Shown here in pieces: positions 39,453-48,552 of a DNA stretch of 64,000 bases. The position numbers and the translations under genes are program-made. The notes under the pieces are model-generated. The model made no database searches. It saw only the letters and a list, made by a program, of their open reading frames with translations, and was not told the origin of the DNA. The stretch comes from Caulobacteraceae bacterium (GTDB lineage: Bacteria; Pseudomonadota; Alphaproteobacteria; Caulobacterales; Aquidulcibacteraceae), in assembly GCA_016703335.1 (NCBI GenBank), contig JADJCG010000003.1, positions 124,001 through 188,000 of the forward strand, written 5' to 3'. The number at the start of each line of letters is the position of its first letter. Position 1 is the first letter of the stretch.

Positions 39453-40577
39453 TCAGCCTTGGCTGCTCCAGTAGGTGACGAAGTCGCGGATCACGACGTA
39501 GCCTTGTTCGATGAAGGCGCGGGCTTCGTCCGAGTAGGTCCAGGCGAAGACGCCGACGATTACGACGATCGCGAGTGTTGCGAGTCCATCGGTGGCGCCG
39601 CCGGTGCGACGGCCGCTCAACGTTGCATACGAGGTGCGTTGCAGAGCGCTGAACGGCGAGGAGATCGCGGCGTAGGCGATGGCGAGCACGACCAGCACGA
39701 GCCAGGTCGGCACGTCGCTGGGCGGGACCCAGCCCATCACCGAGCCGTTGCTCAGGATCGAGAAGAACGCGATCAGGAAAGCGATCAGCAAAGCTGCGGT
39801 GATGATCGAAAAAACGAAGGCAAACAGACCGGCGAACATGCGTTCGACGTAGCCGACAGAGTGAGCGGGCGCCGCCGCGGCTTGAGTTGCGCCCGCCGCC
39901 CATCCGGCATCCCAATTGCGCTCTTGGCGGCGCCACGATCGGCGCCAGCGTCGTTCTTCGCGGCGCCAGCTAGCGCTGCTTGTTTCGGCAAAGCGGCCGG
40001 CTTCGCGGCGTGCGCGGTCGATGACTTCTTGCGCGTTGAAGGGCGCGCCATGTGCGGCGGCGAGTTCTTCGCTGGTTGAAGCAACAGGCACCGCGAAGAT
40101 CATCACCAGATAGACCAAGCAGGTGAAGCCGCCGGTGAAGAGGCCGCTGACGATCCAAAAGATGCGCACCCAAGCGACATCGATGCCTGCGTAGGCGGCC
40201 ATGCCGGCGCTGACGCCAGTCCAGGCGCCATTGTCGTAGATGCGATAGAGGCGACGCGCAGGACGCCACGGTTCGTGCTGAGGCGCAGCGCCGCTTTGCT
40301 GTTGCTGCGCGCCTGCTTCGGCTTCGCCTTCGACGGGGCCCATCTCTTCCAGGATGCGCGTCATCTCGGTTGCGGAGACGACTGACTTGCCGGGCGAGAG
40401 ATGCGCGGAGCATTTGTCGGCGATGGCTTGCTCAAGATCGCGGACGATCTCGGCTTTGTCGGGGTTAGCGCCAAGAGCGGCTTCTGCGCGCGTCATGTAA
40501 GAGCGCAGGGCGTCGTAGGCCGGTTCTTCCAGCTGGTACGAATTGCCGTTCAGATTGATCGTAACGACGCGTTCCAT
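39453..40577 (-). CDS. PspC-domain envelope protein
   Basis: 374 residues. An N-terminal cytoplasmic region (helical, with TRILEEMGPVEGE), then the PspC domain RLYRIYDNGAWTGVSAGMAAYAGIDVAWVRIFWIV with two hydrophobic helices, a Trp/Arg-rich stretch (WRREERRWRRSWRRQERNW) and three more membrane segments. PspC proteins act in envelope stress sensing. Six bases after padR, so the PadR regulator probably controls it. Confidence 0.85.
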   Translation of the reverse strand: MERVVTINLNGNSYQLEEPAYDALRSYMTRAEAALGANPDKAEIVRDLEQAIADKCSAHLSPGKSVVSATEMTRILEEMGPVEGEAEAGAQQQQSGAAPQHEPWRPARRLYRIYDNGAWTGVSAGMAAYAGIDVAWVRIFWIVSGLFTGGFTCLVYLVMIFAVPVASTSEELAAAHGAPFNAQEVIDRARREAGRFAETSSASWRREERRWRRSWRRQERNWDAGWAAGATQAAAAPAHSVGYVERMFAGLFAFVFSIITAALLIAFLIAFFSILSNGSVMGWVPPSDVPTWLVLVVLAIAYAAISSPFSALQRTSYATLSGRRTGGATDGLATLAIVVIVGVFAWTYSDEARAFIEQGYVVIRDFVTYWSSQG

Positions 40578-40583
40578 GAGCTT

Positions 40584-40913
40584 CTATCGCCCCAGGTTTT
40601 CGAGTGTGGAGGTGAGGTGACGCCAATAGGCGACCAGTTCGCCAAGCCGGCCGGAGCCTTTGTCGGTGAGCTGGTAGTATTTGCGGGGCGGGCCTTGGCC
40701 GCTCTCGACCCATTGGTAGTCGACGAACTCTTCGCGCCGGAGCTTGGAGAGGAGCGGGTAGAGGGTGCCTTCTTGCGTGGCGAAGGGCGTAGGGGCGAGC
40801 GCTTCCAGGATGTCGCCCACGTAGGCGCTGGTCCGGCCTGACACGAACGTCAGGATCGCGAACTCCAGAAGGCCTTTCCGTAGGCCGGCAAATTGCTCGT
40901 CAGCGACTGGCAT
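40584..40913 (-). CDS. PadR-family transcriptional regulator
   Basis: 109 residues of winged-helix PadR type: GLRKGLLEFAILTFV, YVGDILEAL, ATQEGTLYPLLSKLRREEFVDYQW and GPPRKYYQLTDKG, all family features. I take the ATG at 40913 rather than an upstream one, because homology starts there. First gene of a padR-pspC unit; an inverted repeat just upstream is a candidate operator. Confidence 0.92.
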   Translation of the reverse strand: MPVADEQFAGLRKGLLEFAILTFVSGRTSAYVGDILEALAPTPFATQEGTLYPLLSKLRREEFVDYQWVESGQGPPRKYYQLTDKGSGRLGELVAYWRHLTSTLENLGR

Positions 40914-40918
40914 AAAGC

Positions 40919-40954
40919 TACCTTGTGATAAAAAGGTATAGGCGCGTACCAAGG
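40919..40954 (-). promoter_or_regulatory. Candidate PadR operator
   Basis: TACCTT (40919) and AAGGTA (40933) are inverted around 8 nt, and a third half-site, TACCAAGG, follows at 40947. These lie 6-41 nt upstream of the padR ATG, where an autorepressor would be expected to bind. No footprint-level evidence; pattern only. Confidence 0.5.
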
Positions 40955-40987
40955 TTGTCAAGAAGAGCAAGGGCGGTAGCGGGACGA

Positions 40988-42271
40988 TTATTTTTGCTTC
41001 GAGAGCGAGGGCTCTTCAGGGGCTGGATCGGTCTCGGGCTTGGGTTCCGGCGGGGGCGCCTCGACGTCTAGCCACTCGAAATAGGTGGCGAGGCACGCGC
41101 GCTGGTTGGGCGGCATGTACTCGAAGTTGCGGCCACGGTCGGTGATTTCCCAGAAGTCCTTGTTGGCGACGTTTTCGAGTTGGCGACGGATGAGCTTTAG
41201 CCGATCGATCGGCTCGCCGCGCATGTCGTTCGCGATCGAACGGGCGCATTCTTCTTGTTCGGTGAGGATGTAGTAGGCGGCGAGCTTCACCTGCGCTTTG
41301 CGCACGCCCATTAGCGCTTTGTCTTGCGCCCGCACGAAGGGTGGTCGGTCGAGTTCGAGGAAGTCGGCGAGGATGTTGGGCTCAGCTGGTGAGCCGACCT
41401 GATTGGCAAGCTGTGCGAGCGTCGACATGTCGTGCGCTACTGTCTCGGTGACGAAGTGCAGATCCATGTCGAAGGCGACGAGGCCGTAATACTTTATGTG
41501 GCGCACGCACTCGAGCGCGGCGTCGTGGTGTCCTTCGAGTAGCATGAACTCGCCGAGCTTCCGGTACTGGTTGAGCACATTGTAGACGGTGCGAACGTCG
41601 CGTGCGTTCAGCGTGGCGCGCACGAAGGAGTTCAAGAAGCGTAGTGTGAGCTGGATCAGTTGCTCGTCGTTGGCCTTCGCGGCGGCTTCGGCGATGTAGC
41701 GGGTGTCGATCGCGATCAAATAGTTGATGTCGCGCATTGGCCCGAGCGCTTCATTGTAGATGCTGAGGTATTGGCGCAGCACCTTCCATTCGACCCAAGT
41801 GTGACGCTGCTCAAGATCGCGCAGCGATTCTGGATCCATCGCGACGAAATCCGGGTTGAGGCGGATGTTCGGCCCCACCGTGAACCAGATCGGCGCTGCC
41901 TGCGGTTTCACGCGAATGTACTCAATCGCCATGTCGCGCAGCGCGTCGACCGCGGCGCTGGCGATGATCTTGTCTTTGCCTGAAATCGAATTGCTGGTGA
42001 TGTCTGTCAGCTCTTCGAGGGCGTCGATGATCTGCGCCTGCGCTTCGCCAGATTGAAGCGGCTCGGTTTCCAAGGCGCCTTTGCCGGCGACTTCGAGAGC
42101 GCCGCGGCGAATGCGGTCGATCAGGTTTTGCGGCTCGAGAAACCAGAAGACGTAAGCGAAGTAAGGCACCATCAGCACGATGCCGCCGGTGGTGAGCGAA
42201 AGCGCGAGCACGAAGGTGATGAGCGCGCCTTCAGGCGAGGCCGAACGCGCGGCAGCCGAATTTCTCGCCAC
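40988..42271 (-). CDS. Unrecognised membrane protein downstream of motB
   Basis: 427 residues. GTG start; one or two hydrophobic segments near residues 15-45 (ALITFVLALSLTTGGIVLMVPYFAYVFWF), then a long, mostly helical soluble domain with YLSIYNEALGPMRDINYLIAIDTRYIAEAA and LECVRHIKYYGLVAFDMDLHFVTETVAHDM, and a Pro/Glu-rich tail. I do not recognise a family with confidence. It begins 8 bases after the motB stop, so it is probably co-expressed with motB. Confidence 0.6.
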   Translation of the reverse strand: MARNSAAARSASPEGALITFVLALSLTTGGIVLMVPYFAYVFWFLEPQNLIDRIRRGALEVAGKGALETEPLQSGEAQAQIIDALEELTDITSNSISGKDKIIASAAVDALRDMAIEYIRVKPQAAPIWFTVGPNIRLNPDFVAMDPESLRDLEQRHTWVEWKVLRQYLSIYNEALGPMRDINYLIAIDTRYIAEAAAKANDEQLIQLTLRFLNSFVRATLNARDVRTVYNVLNQYRKLGEFMLLEGHHDAALECVRHIKYYGLVAFDMDLHFVTETVAHDMSTLAQLANQVGSPAEPNILADFLELDRPPFVRAQDKALMGVRKAQVKLAAYYILTEQEECARSIANDMRGEPIDRLKLIRRQLENVANKDFWEITDRGRNFEYMPPNQRACLATYFEWLDVEAPPPEPKPETDPAPEEPSLSKQK

Positions 42272-42279
42272 TCTGGCGG

Positions 42280-43196
42280 TTAGAGATCGTGGTCGACCGG
42301 GAGCGGCGGGGCTTCGCGTAGCAGCGTGATGGCGATGCGGCGGTTGCCAGGCAGCGTTGGGTCGTCGGCGAACATCGGTTCGCTGTCGGCGCGGCCGGCG
42401 ACTTCGTAAATGCGGTCCACGGGGATGCCTTGAGCTTGTAGAATGCGGCGCGCTTCGTTGGCGCGCGCTGCAGAAAGCTCAAAGTTCGAAGCGTAGCGGC
42501 CGCCGGGTTGGGAGCCATCAGTGTGGCCCGAGATGGTCAGCCGGTTTGGCAGTTGCGCGATGACGGTGGAGATAGCGACGAGCAAGCGGCGCGCGCGATC
42601 GTTCGGTTGTGCATCGCCCGGGTTGAACATCGAGCGGCCTTCCTGATCGACGATCTGGATGCGCAGACCCTCGGGCGTTTGCTCGACAATGACGTTGCGG
42701 GAGAGTTCGGCGACGTCGGGCATGTCCTGCATGGCCTGACGGATCGCGACTTCGGCGCGTGAGAATCTGCCGTTTCGCGCAGCGTGCGGGCGCGCGAGAG
42801 GCTGTCCTGGTTCGGATTGTTTTCGCCGCCGGCTGCGGTGCTGGACTCCGCTTCGTTCTGGTCGTCGGCGTTAGAAGTGTATTGCGGCTCCGAAGCTGCA
42901 GCGACCGGCGCTGAGTGGCCGTGACGGACGCCTTCCTCGGCGAAGCTGGTGCCTTCAAGCAAACCGCCGGCGCCTGACGACACGCGGCTGACGCTGGCTG
43001 GTGCGAAGAACTCAGCAATACCCCTTCGTTGTTCAGGGCTTGTGGTGTTGATGAGCCACATGAGCAGGAAGAACGCCATCATCGCGGTCACGAAGTCGGC
43101 GTAGGCGACCTTCCACGCGCCGCCGTGGTGGCCCCCACCTACGACCTTCTTTATCTTCTTAATGATGATAGGGCGTTGATTGGTCGCAGCAGTCAT
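42280..43196 (-). CDS. motB: MotB-type flagellar stator protein (frameshifted)
   Basis: About 306 residues. N-terminus with HHGGAWKVAYADFVTAMMAFF, carrying the stator's proton-binding Asp in the single membrane helix, a low-complexity linker, then an OmpA-like peptidoglycan-binding domain (ISGHTDGSQPGGRYASNFELSAARANEARRIL). One base is lost near 42767: restoring it gives TARFSRAEVAIRQAMQDMPDV. motA is not adjacent. Divergent from the flavin reductase gene. Confidence 0.92.
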
Positions 43197-43266
43197 TGTC
43201 CGTCCGTTTGGCGGAGAGGGCGAACCATTGGCTGAACAGCGTTAAGATCACGTTGAACAAATCGGA

Positions 43267-43770
43267 GTGCGTGTGGAGATCGATCCGGAACAGGCCTACC
43301 GGCGCGTCATGGGCGCGTTCGCCACCGGCGTGACGGTGGTGACAGCCGCTGACGCCAAGGGCGCCTGGTCGGGGATGACCGTGAATTCGCTGACTTCGGT
43401 GTCGCTTGCGCCGCGTCTGTTGCTCTGGTGCTTAGGTGATCGCTCCGCGCGGTTCGCGCCCTTTGCTGAAGCAGAGACCTGGGGTGTGACGGTGCTGGGC
43501 GATGACGGGGAAGCTGCGGCGCGCCGCTTTGCGCAGTCAGCGACGCAGGACCTGCGCGGGGAAGATGCAGAGCAGCTTGCTGGGGTCAGCGTTCTGCGTG
43601 AGGGGCTGGCGCAAGTGGCGTGCCGTACCCACGATAGGAAGCGCGCAGGCGATCATCTGATCATTATTGGCGAAGTGCTGGACGTGCGCGTCCGCGATGG
43701 CGCGGCGCTGACCTTTTTCCGCGGAGGTTACGGCTCGATCGTCGGCCCCGCCGACAAACTCGGGAGCTAA
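43267..43770 (+). CDS. Flavin reductase-like protein
   Basis: 167 residues of the flavin reductase (DIM6/NTAB) family that supply reduced FMN to two-component monooxygenases. YRRVMGAFATGVTVVTA, SGMTVNSLTSVSLAPRLLLWCL and GDHLIIIGEVLDV are family signatures. GTG start. Possible partner for flavin-dependent oxygenases such as the one at 4474, but that is inference. Followed after 5 bases by a dehydrogenase. Confidence 0.9.
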   Translation: MRVEIDPEQAYRRVMGAFATGVTVVTAADAKGAWSGMTVNSLTSVSLAPRLLLWCLGDRSARFAPFAEAETWGVTVLGDDGEAAARRFAQSATQDLRGEDAEQLAGVSVLREGLAQVACRTHDRKRAGDHLIIIGEVLDVRVRDGAALTFFRGGYGSIVGPADKLGS

Positions 43771-43775
43771 GACAT

Positions 43776-44642
43776 ATGGCGAAGACTGCCTTTATCGGAT
43801 TGGGCGTGATGGGCGGGCCAATGGCTGGCCACCTCGCGCGCGCCGGTCACGACGTTGCCGTTTACAATCGCACCGAAGAGAAGGCGCGCGATTGGGCGCA
43901 GAAGCATACGGGGCGCACGTATAGCTCGGTCGCGAAGGCGGCAGAGGGCGTCGACATCGTGTTCTCGTGCGTCGGAAATGACCGCGATTTGCGCGAAGTG
44001 TTCGACGCGGCGACTTCGACGATGCGCAAGGGTGCGATCTTCGTCGATCACACGACGGCGTCAGCTGAGATTGCGCGCGAGCTTGCGGCAAAGGCGGAAG
44101 AGCGCGGGCTGGGCTTTCTCGATGCGCCGGTGTCGGGCGGACAAGCCGGCGCGGAAGCGGGCAAGCTCACAGTGATGGCGGGCGGCGAGCCTTCGTGGTT
44201 CGCCGAAGCGCAGCCGATTATGGCCGCCTATGCAGCGAACATGACGCTGATCGGCCCTGCCGGTTCGGGGCAGCTGGCGAAGATGGTGAACCAAATCTGT
44301 ATCGCGGGCGTGGTGCAAGGGCTCGCCGAGGGACTGCACTTCGCCAAACGCGCTGACCTCGATGTTGAGAAGGTCATCGCAGCGATCTCCAAGGGCGCGG
44401 CGCAAAGCTGGCAGATGGAAAATCGCTGGAAGACGATGAACGAGGGCCGCTTCGACTTCGGCTTCGCCGTCGATTGGATGCGCAAGGATCTGGGACTAGT
44501 GCTCGATGAAGCTGAGCGCAACGGAGCGAAGCTTGAGCTGACTGAACTCGTCGATAGCTATTACGCCGACGTGCAGAACATGGGCGGCAAACGCTGGGAC
44601 ACATCGAGCCTGATCGCGCGCTTGGAGAAGCCCAAAAGCTGA
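43776..44642 (+). CDS. 3-hydroxyisobutyrate dehydrogenase-like NAD(P) oxidoreductase
   Basis: 288 residues of the beta-hydroxyacid dehydrogenase family. Rossmann motif FIGLGVMGGPMAGHLARAGH at the N-terminus, the substrate-binding segment FLDAPVSGGQAGAEAGKLTVMAGG, and the catalytic-lysine region GSGQLAKMVNQI. The helical C-terminal half has normal length. Substrate could be 3-hydroxyisobutyrate or tartronate semialdehyde; sequence alone does not decide. Confidence 0.92.
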   Translation: MAKTAFIGLGVMGGPMAGHLARAGHDVAVYNRTEEKARDWAQKHTGRTYSSVAKAAEGVDIVFSCVGNDRDLREVFDAATSTMRKGAIFVDHTTASAEIARELAAKAEERGLGFLDAPVSGGQAGAEAGKLTVMAGGEPSWFAEAQPIMAAYAANMTLIGPAGSGQLAKMVNQICIAGVVQGLAEGLHFAKRADLDVEKVIAAISKGAAQSWQMENRWKTMNEGRFDFGFAVDWMRKDLGLVLDEAERNGAKLELTELVDSYYADVQNMGGKRWDTSSLIARLEKPKS

Positions 44643-44772
44643 CGCGGGCGCGCGCATGGTGAGCGCGGGGTTAACGCGGGGCTGAATTCGGAATTGACGC
44701 TGCGTGCGCGCTTCAATGTCTTTTAAAGGCTGTCGTGTAGTTTGCGCGCTTCGCCTGTTGGAGCGCTGGACT

Positions 44773-45619
44773 GTGGACGTCAGAAACTGGACAGTACTCG
44801 TCGTCGAGCCCAACAAATATGAAGGGCAGATCATTCTTGATCTGCTTCGCAATGCTGGCGTCGACAAGGTCAAGGTTGTGACCGATCAGGCCGCTGCGAC
44901 CGACTTGCTGGAAGTGTACAACGCTAACGTCGTGATCGCGTCGTTTGAAATGGGACCGCTCGATGGCGCCGGCTGGACGCGCGGGTATCGCCGCAATCAC
45001 AAGCTGCCAGGCCGTCGGCAGGCGATCTTCATTACCTCGGGCGCATTTTCGCTCGCGATGGCTGAGCAATGCCGTCACGCGGGCGCCAATGCGCTCATAG
45101 GCAAGCCGATCTCGGCGAAGTGTGCTGGCGACGATCACTAAGGTGCTGAGCAAGCCGCGCGAGTTCATCGATGCGGAAGGCTACGTTGGCCCATGCCGCC
45201 GCGCCGGCATCGTGACCGCTGGCGCGCCGAAGAAGCGCCGCAAGGTTGATGAATCCGCCAGCCAGCCGCTTGACGCAAAGACGTTGCAGACGGTGGTCGA
45301 AGGCCTCGTTGCCGCGGCCGCAGCGTACGCGGTGGATGCGAACAAACTTGAAGGCTGCGAATTGGCGCTGCGCCACGTGCAGGCTTACGCGGTGAACTCC
45401 GGCGACGGGCCGCTGATGCGGGCATGCGCGGCGTTTGCGCTGCAGCTCTCATCGGCGAAGCGTCTGCGGGTCGAGGCCGTGCGCGCTTCGCTGGAAGTTT
45501 GCGTGAACGGCGTAGTGAAGTTGGTGTCGCTTGGGGCCGATCAAGCGGCGCGCCGCGAAGAGATCGCTGAAGGCGTGCGTCAGGCGGTCGGTAAAGCTTC
45601 TATGCAGCGGGCGGCGTAG
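44773..45619 (+). CDS. Degenerate receiver-domain protein (frameshifted)
   Basis: About 280 residues. The N-terminal half is receiver-like: TVLVVEPNKYEGQIILDLLRNAG and the K-P pair in ALIGKPISAK; but where a phosphorylated Asp is expected it reads VVIASFEMGPLDG, so it is probably not phosphorylated in the usual way. A lost CG at 45120 splits it; restored SAKRVLATITKVLSKPREFIDAEGYVGPCRR. The second half is helical. Starts at GTG 44773. No partner kinase nearby. Confidence 0.7.
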
Positions 45620-46192
45620 GCACGGCGTCTGTTGGCGGTGTTGCGTTGCGGACACGGATGACATGCGCGCGGATCGCGACGTAGGTGATCGCGAAGAGCA
45701 CCACTTGCTCGCCAATCCAAAGATGGAAAGCGTGGTGCTCCAAGCGTTTGGACCGAGCGTGAGCGCGAGCGCGATATTGAGCGCGGCGCTGAAGAACATG
45801 AGGCCTGACCACGCATAGCCCCAGGGCGCCAGGTCATCGGGCGTGAGATAGGGCTTCGCGATCTCCGGCAGATAATCATGCATCCAGCCACGCTTCAGCA
45901 TCGCAGCGCCGACGAGCGTATAGGCGATGGTGGGCTTTAGCATCACGAACAGCGGTTGGTGCGTGAGGATGCTGGCGCTACCCATGATGACCACGAGACC
46001 GAGGCTCATCCAGGTGATGACGCCGATCGGTTTGCGGCGAATGAGACGGATGGTGACTTCGATTGCGCCTGCGGCGATGCCGAGCGCGGTTGCGAGAATG
46101 AAATCGTGCGTCGTCCAGAGCAGAATGAAGAAGACGATCGTCGACAGGAGGTCGATCAGGATCGGACGTGCGGCTTCTAGGACGTAGCGCAC
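45600..46192 (-). CDS. Septation-protein-A-like membrane protein (frameshifted)
   Basis: About 198 residues with five or more hydrophobic segments, resembling the inner-membrane IspZ/YciB family (ILIDLLSTIVFFILLWTTHDFILATALG; KPTIAYTLVGAAMLKRGWMHDYLPE). One G is lost near 45703; restored LSIFGLASKVVLFAITYVAIRAHV, with the stop at 45600. The GTG start abuts the hemB stop, so it is read as a hemB operon member. The IspZ name is tentative. Confidence 0.65.
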
Positions 46193-47209
46193 CTAGGCGC
46201 CGAGAAGCTCGGCGGCCTTCGGGGCGAAGTATGTGATGATGCCATCAGCGCCGGCGCGTTTGAAAGCGGTGAGGCTTTCGAGGATGGCGCGATCTTCGTC
46301 GAGCCAACCGTTTTGTGTGGCGGCTTTGATCATCGCGTATTCGCCGCTGACTTGGAACGCGTAGGTCGGCACGCCGAACTCGGCTTTCACGCGGGCGACG
46401 ATGTCGAGATACGGCATGCCCGGCTTCACCATCACCATGTCGGCGCCTTCGGCGATATCCATGGCGACTTCGCGGAGGGCTTCATCGGTATTGGCGAAGT
46501 CCATTTGGTAGGTGCGTTTGTCGCCGGGATTGGCGACGGCGCCAGAGCCAAGTTTTCCGGAGCCGATGGCTTCGCGGTATGGGCCGTAGAAGGCGGATGC
46601 GTATTTGGCGGCGTAGGACATGATCATCGTGTCTTGGAAGCCGGCGCTGTCGAGGCTCGCGCGGATGGCGCCGACGCGGCCGTCCATCATGTCGGAGGGC
46701 GCGACGATGTCGGCGCCGGCGCGGGTTTGCACGATGGCTTGTTCGACGAGAACTTTGACCGTGTCGTCGTTGATGATGCGGCCATCTTTGAGGAGGCCGT
46801 CGTGGCCGTGATCGGTGAACGGATCAAGCGCGACGTCGACCATGATGCCGACGTCTGGCGCTGCGTCCTTCATCGCGCGAACGGCGTTGCAGACAAGGCC
46901 TCTGTCGTTGAGCGCTTCTTTGCCGCTAGGGTCTTTCTTGGCGCCGTCAATGAACGGGAAGACCGCGATCGCGGGGATGCCGAGGTCTTGGGCGCGCTTG
47001 GCTGCATTGGCGGCGGCGCGGATGGAGAATCGCACCGTGCCCGGCATCGCAGCGACCGGGATTTCGGCTTCACTCCCCTCGTGGACGACCATCGCCCAGA
47101 TAAGATCATCGACGCTCAACTGCGTTTCGCGTGTTAGGCGTCGCACCCAATTGTTTTGGCGCAAACGGCGTGGTCGCGCGGCGGGATATCTTCCGGAGTA
47201 GCTTTTCAT
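46193..47209 (-). CDS. hemB: Delta-aminolevulinic acid dehydratase (porphobilinogen synthase)
   Basis: 338 residues. Condenses two 5-aminolevulinate molecules. Seen: AVFPFIDGAKKDPSG, VGIMVDVALDPFTDHGHDG, IVAPSDMMDGRVGAIR, SYAAKYASAFYGPYREA and MVKPGMPYLDIV with both active-site lysines. I choose the ATG at 47209 (MKSYSGRYP); a TTG 15 bases upstream is weaker. Divergent from hemA across about 120 bp holding a strong palindrome. Together the two genes make the first two steps of heme synthesis. Confidence 0.97.
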   Translation of the reverse strand: MKSYSGRYPAARPRRLRQNNWVRRLTRETQLSVDDLIWAMVVHEGSEAEIPVAAMPGTVRFSIRAAANAAKRAQDLGIPAIAVFPFIDGAKKDPSGKEALNDRGLVCNAVRAMKDAAPDVGIMVDVALDPFTDHGHDGLLKDGRIINDDTVKVLVEQAIVQTRAGADIVAPSDMMDGRVGAIRASLDSAGFQDTMIMSYAAKYASAFYGPYREAIGSGKLGSGAVANPGDKRTYQMDFANTDEALREVAMDIAEGADMVMVKPGMPYLDIVARVKAEFGVPTYAFQVSGEYAMIKAATQNGWLDEDRAILESLTAFKRAGADGIITYFAPKAAELLGA

Positions 47210-47222
47210 GCGAACCGTTCGC

Positions 47223-47259
47223 AACTGAGGCGCTTTACATGCGCGTTAGCGCCTCAGTT
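47223..47259. promoter_or_regulatory. 12-bp-arm palindrome between hemB and hemA
   Basis: AACTGAGGCGCT (47223-47234) and AGCGCCTCAGTT (47248-47259) are perfect inverted arms around 13 nt. It lies 14 bp upstream of the hemB ATG, and its right end overlaps a candidate hemA -35. It could be an operator for shared control or an mRNA hairpin in the hemB leader. It matches no consensus I know (not FNR or Irr-like). Confidence 0.55.
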
Positions 47260-47287
47260 ACCCTGTTCGCTTGAAACATCCTATAAG
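47258..47287 (+). promoter_or_regulatory. Candidate hemA promoter
   Basis: TTACCC (47258-47263), 18-nt spacer, TATAAG (47282-47287), about 40 nt before the hemA start. The -35 is weak; the -10 matches 4 of 6 bases. The -35 overlaps the right arm of the palindrome by two bases, so a bound protein could affect transcription. Confidence 0.4.
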
Positions 47288-47328
47288 TCCGATGCGCGCG
47301 GGCGCTGCCCGCGTTGAAAGGCCGAACC

Positions 47329-48552
47329 GTGAGAGACGCCGACAAAGAAGTATTCGAGACCGCCGTCGCGAGTATTCGCGATGAGGGTCGTTATCGCGTG
47401 TTCGCGGACATTATGCGTGAGCGCGGGCGTTTCCCCCACGCGACGGTGCGGCGTGAGGACGGCACGACGCGCGATATCGTGGTGTGGTGCTCGAACGATT
47501 ATCTCGGCCAAGGCCAAAGCCCGGAAGTGATCGACGCGGCGCATGCGGCTTTGGACAAAGTCGGCGCGGGCGCGGGCGGTACGCGCAATATTTCCGGCAC
47601 CACGAGTTATCACGTCGATCTCGAAGCTGAGCTTGCGTCGCTGCACGGCAAGGAAGGTGCACTGCTCTTCACGTCGGGCTATGTGTCGAATGACGCGACG
47701 CTTTCAACGTTGGCGAAGCTCTTCCCGAACCTCTGGATTTTCTCGGACGCGCAGAACCATGCCTCGATGATTGAGGGCATCAAGCGCGCGAAGTGCGAGC
47801 GGCGGGTGTTCCGGCATAATGACATTCAGCATCTCGAAGCGCTCATGAATGAAGCGCCGGCCGATGCGCCGAAGCTGATCGCGTTCGAGAGCGTCTATTC
47901 GATGGACGGCGACACCGCGCCGATCGAAGCGATCTGCGAACTCGCCGAAGCTTACGGCGCGATGACGTATCTTGATGAAGTGCACGGTGTTGGCCTTTAC
48001 GGGCCAACTGGCGGCGGCGTCGCGGAACGTGATGGCGTGATGCATCGCGTAGATTTCATTGAAGGCACGCTGGCCAAGGCGTTCGGCACGATGGGCGGTT
48101 ATGTGACCGGCCCTGCTGTCGCGATCGACGCGATCCGCTCTTCGGCTTCGGGCTTTATCTTCACAACCTCGCTTGCGCCGTCAGTGGCGGCGGCGGCGCT
48201 GGAAAGCGTGCGGATCGTGAAGGAATGCCCGCATTTGCGCGATCGTTTGCAGGATCGTTCGGAGCGCTTGAAGGCGTTGCTGCGTGAGGCTGGCTTGCCG
48301 GTGATGGTTGAGAGCACGACGCACATCGTGCCAGTGCTGGTGGGCGATGCTGCGCGCTGCAAGAAGATCTCGGACATTCTGCTCGAGCAGCACGGCATCT
48401 ATGTGCAGCCGATCAATTATCCGACGGTGCCGCGCGGCACTGAACGCCTGCGCATTACACCAAGCCCATTCCATGATGACGAACTGATGGACCGCCTCGT
48501 CGCTTCGCTCAAAGCTGTTTGGGCGATGTGTCCAGTGCATCTGACCGCGTGA
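47329..48552 (+). CDS. hemA: 5-aminolevulinate synthase
   Basis: 407-residue PLP enzyme joining glycine and succinyl-CoA, the Shemin route typical of alphaproteobacteria. Seen: EGRYRVFADIMRERGRFPHA, WCSNDYLGQGQSPEV, GAGAGGTRNISGTTSYHVDLE, DAQNHASMIEGI, YLDEVHGVGLYGP, and the PLP lysine in GTLAKAFGTMGGYV. GTG 47329 has GAAAGG seven bases upstream; a TTG at 47314 is possible. Start of a small unit with the 77-residue protein. Confidence 0.97.
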   Translation: MRDADKEVFETAVASIRDEGRYRVFADIMRERGRFPHATVRREDGTTRDIVVWCSNDYLGQGQSPEVIDAAHAALDKVGAGAGGTRNISGTTSYHVDLEAELASLHGKEGALLFTSGYVSNDATLSTLAKLFPNLWIFSDAQNHASMIEGIKRAKCERRVFRHNDIQHLEALMNEAPADAPKLIAFESVYSMDGDTAPIEAICELAEAYGAMTYLDEVHGVGLYGPTGGGVAERDGVMHRVDFIEGTLAKAFGTMGGYVTGPAVAIDAIRSSASGFIFTTSLAPSVAAAALESVRIVKECPHLRDRLQDRSERLKALLREAGLPVMVESTTHIVPVLVGDAARCKKISDILLEQHGIYVQPINYPTVPRGTERLRITPSPFHDDELMDRLVASLKAVWAMCPVHLTA

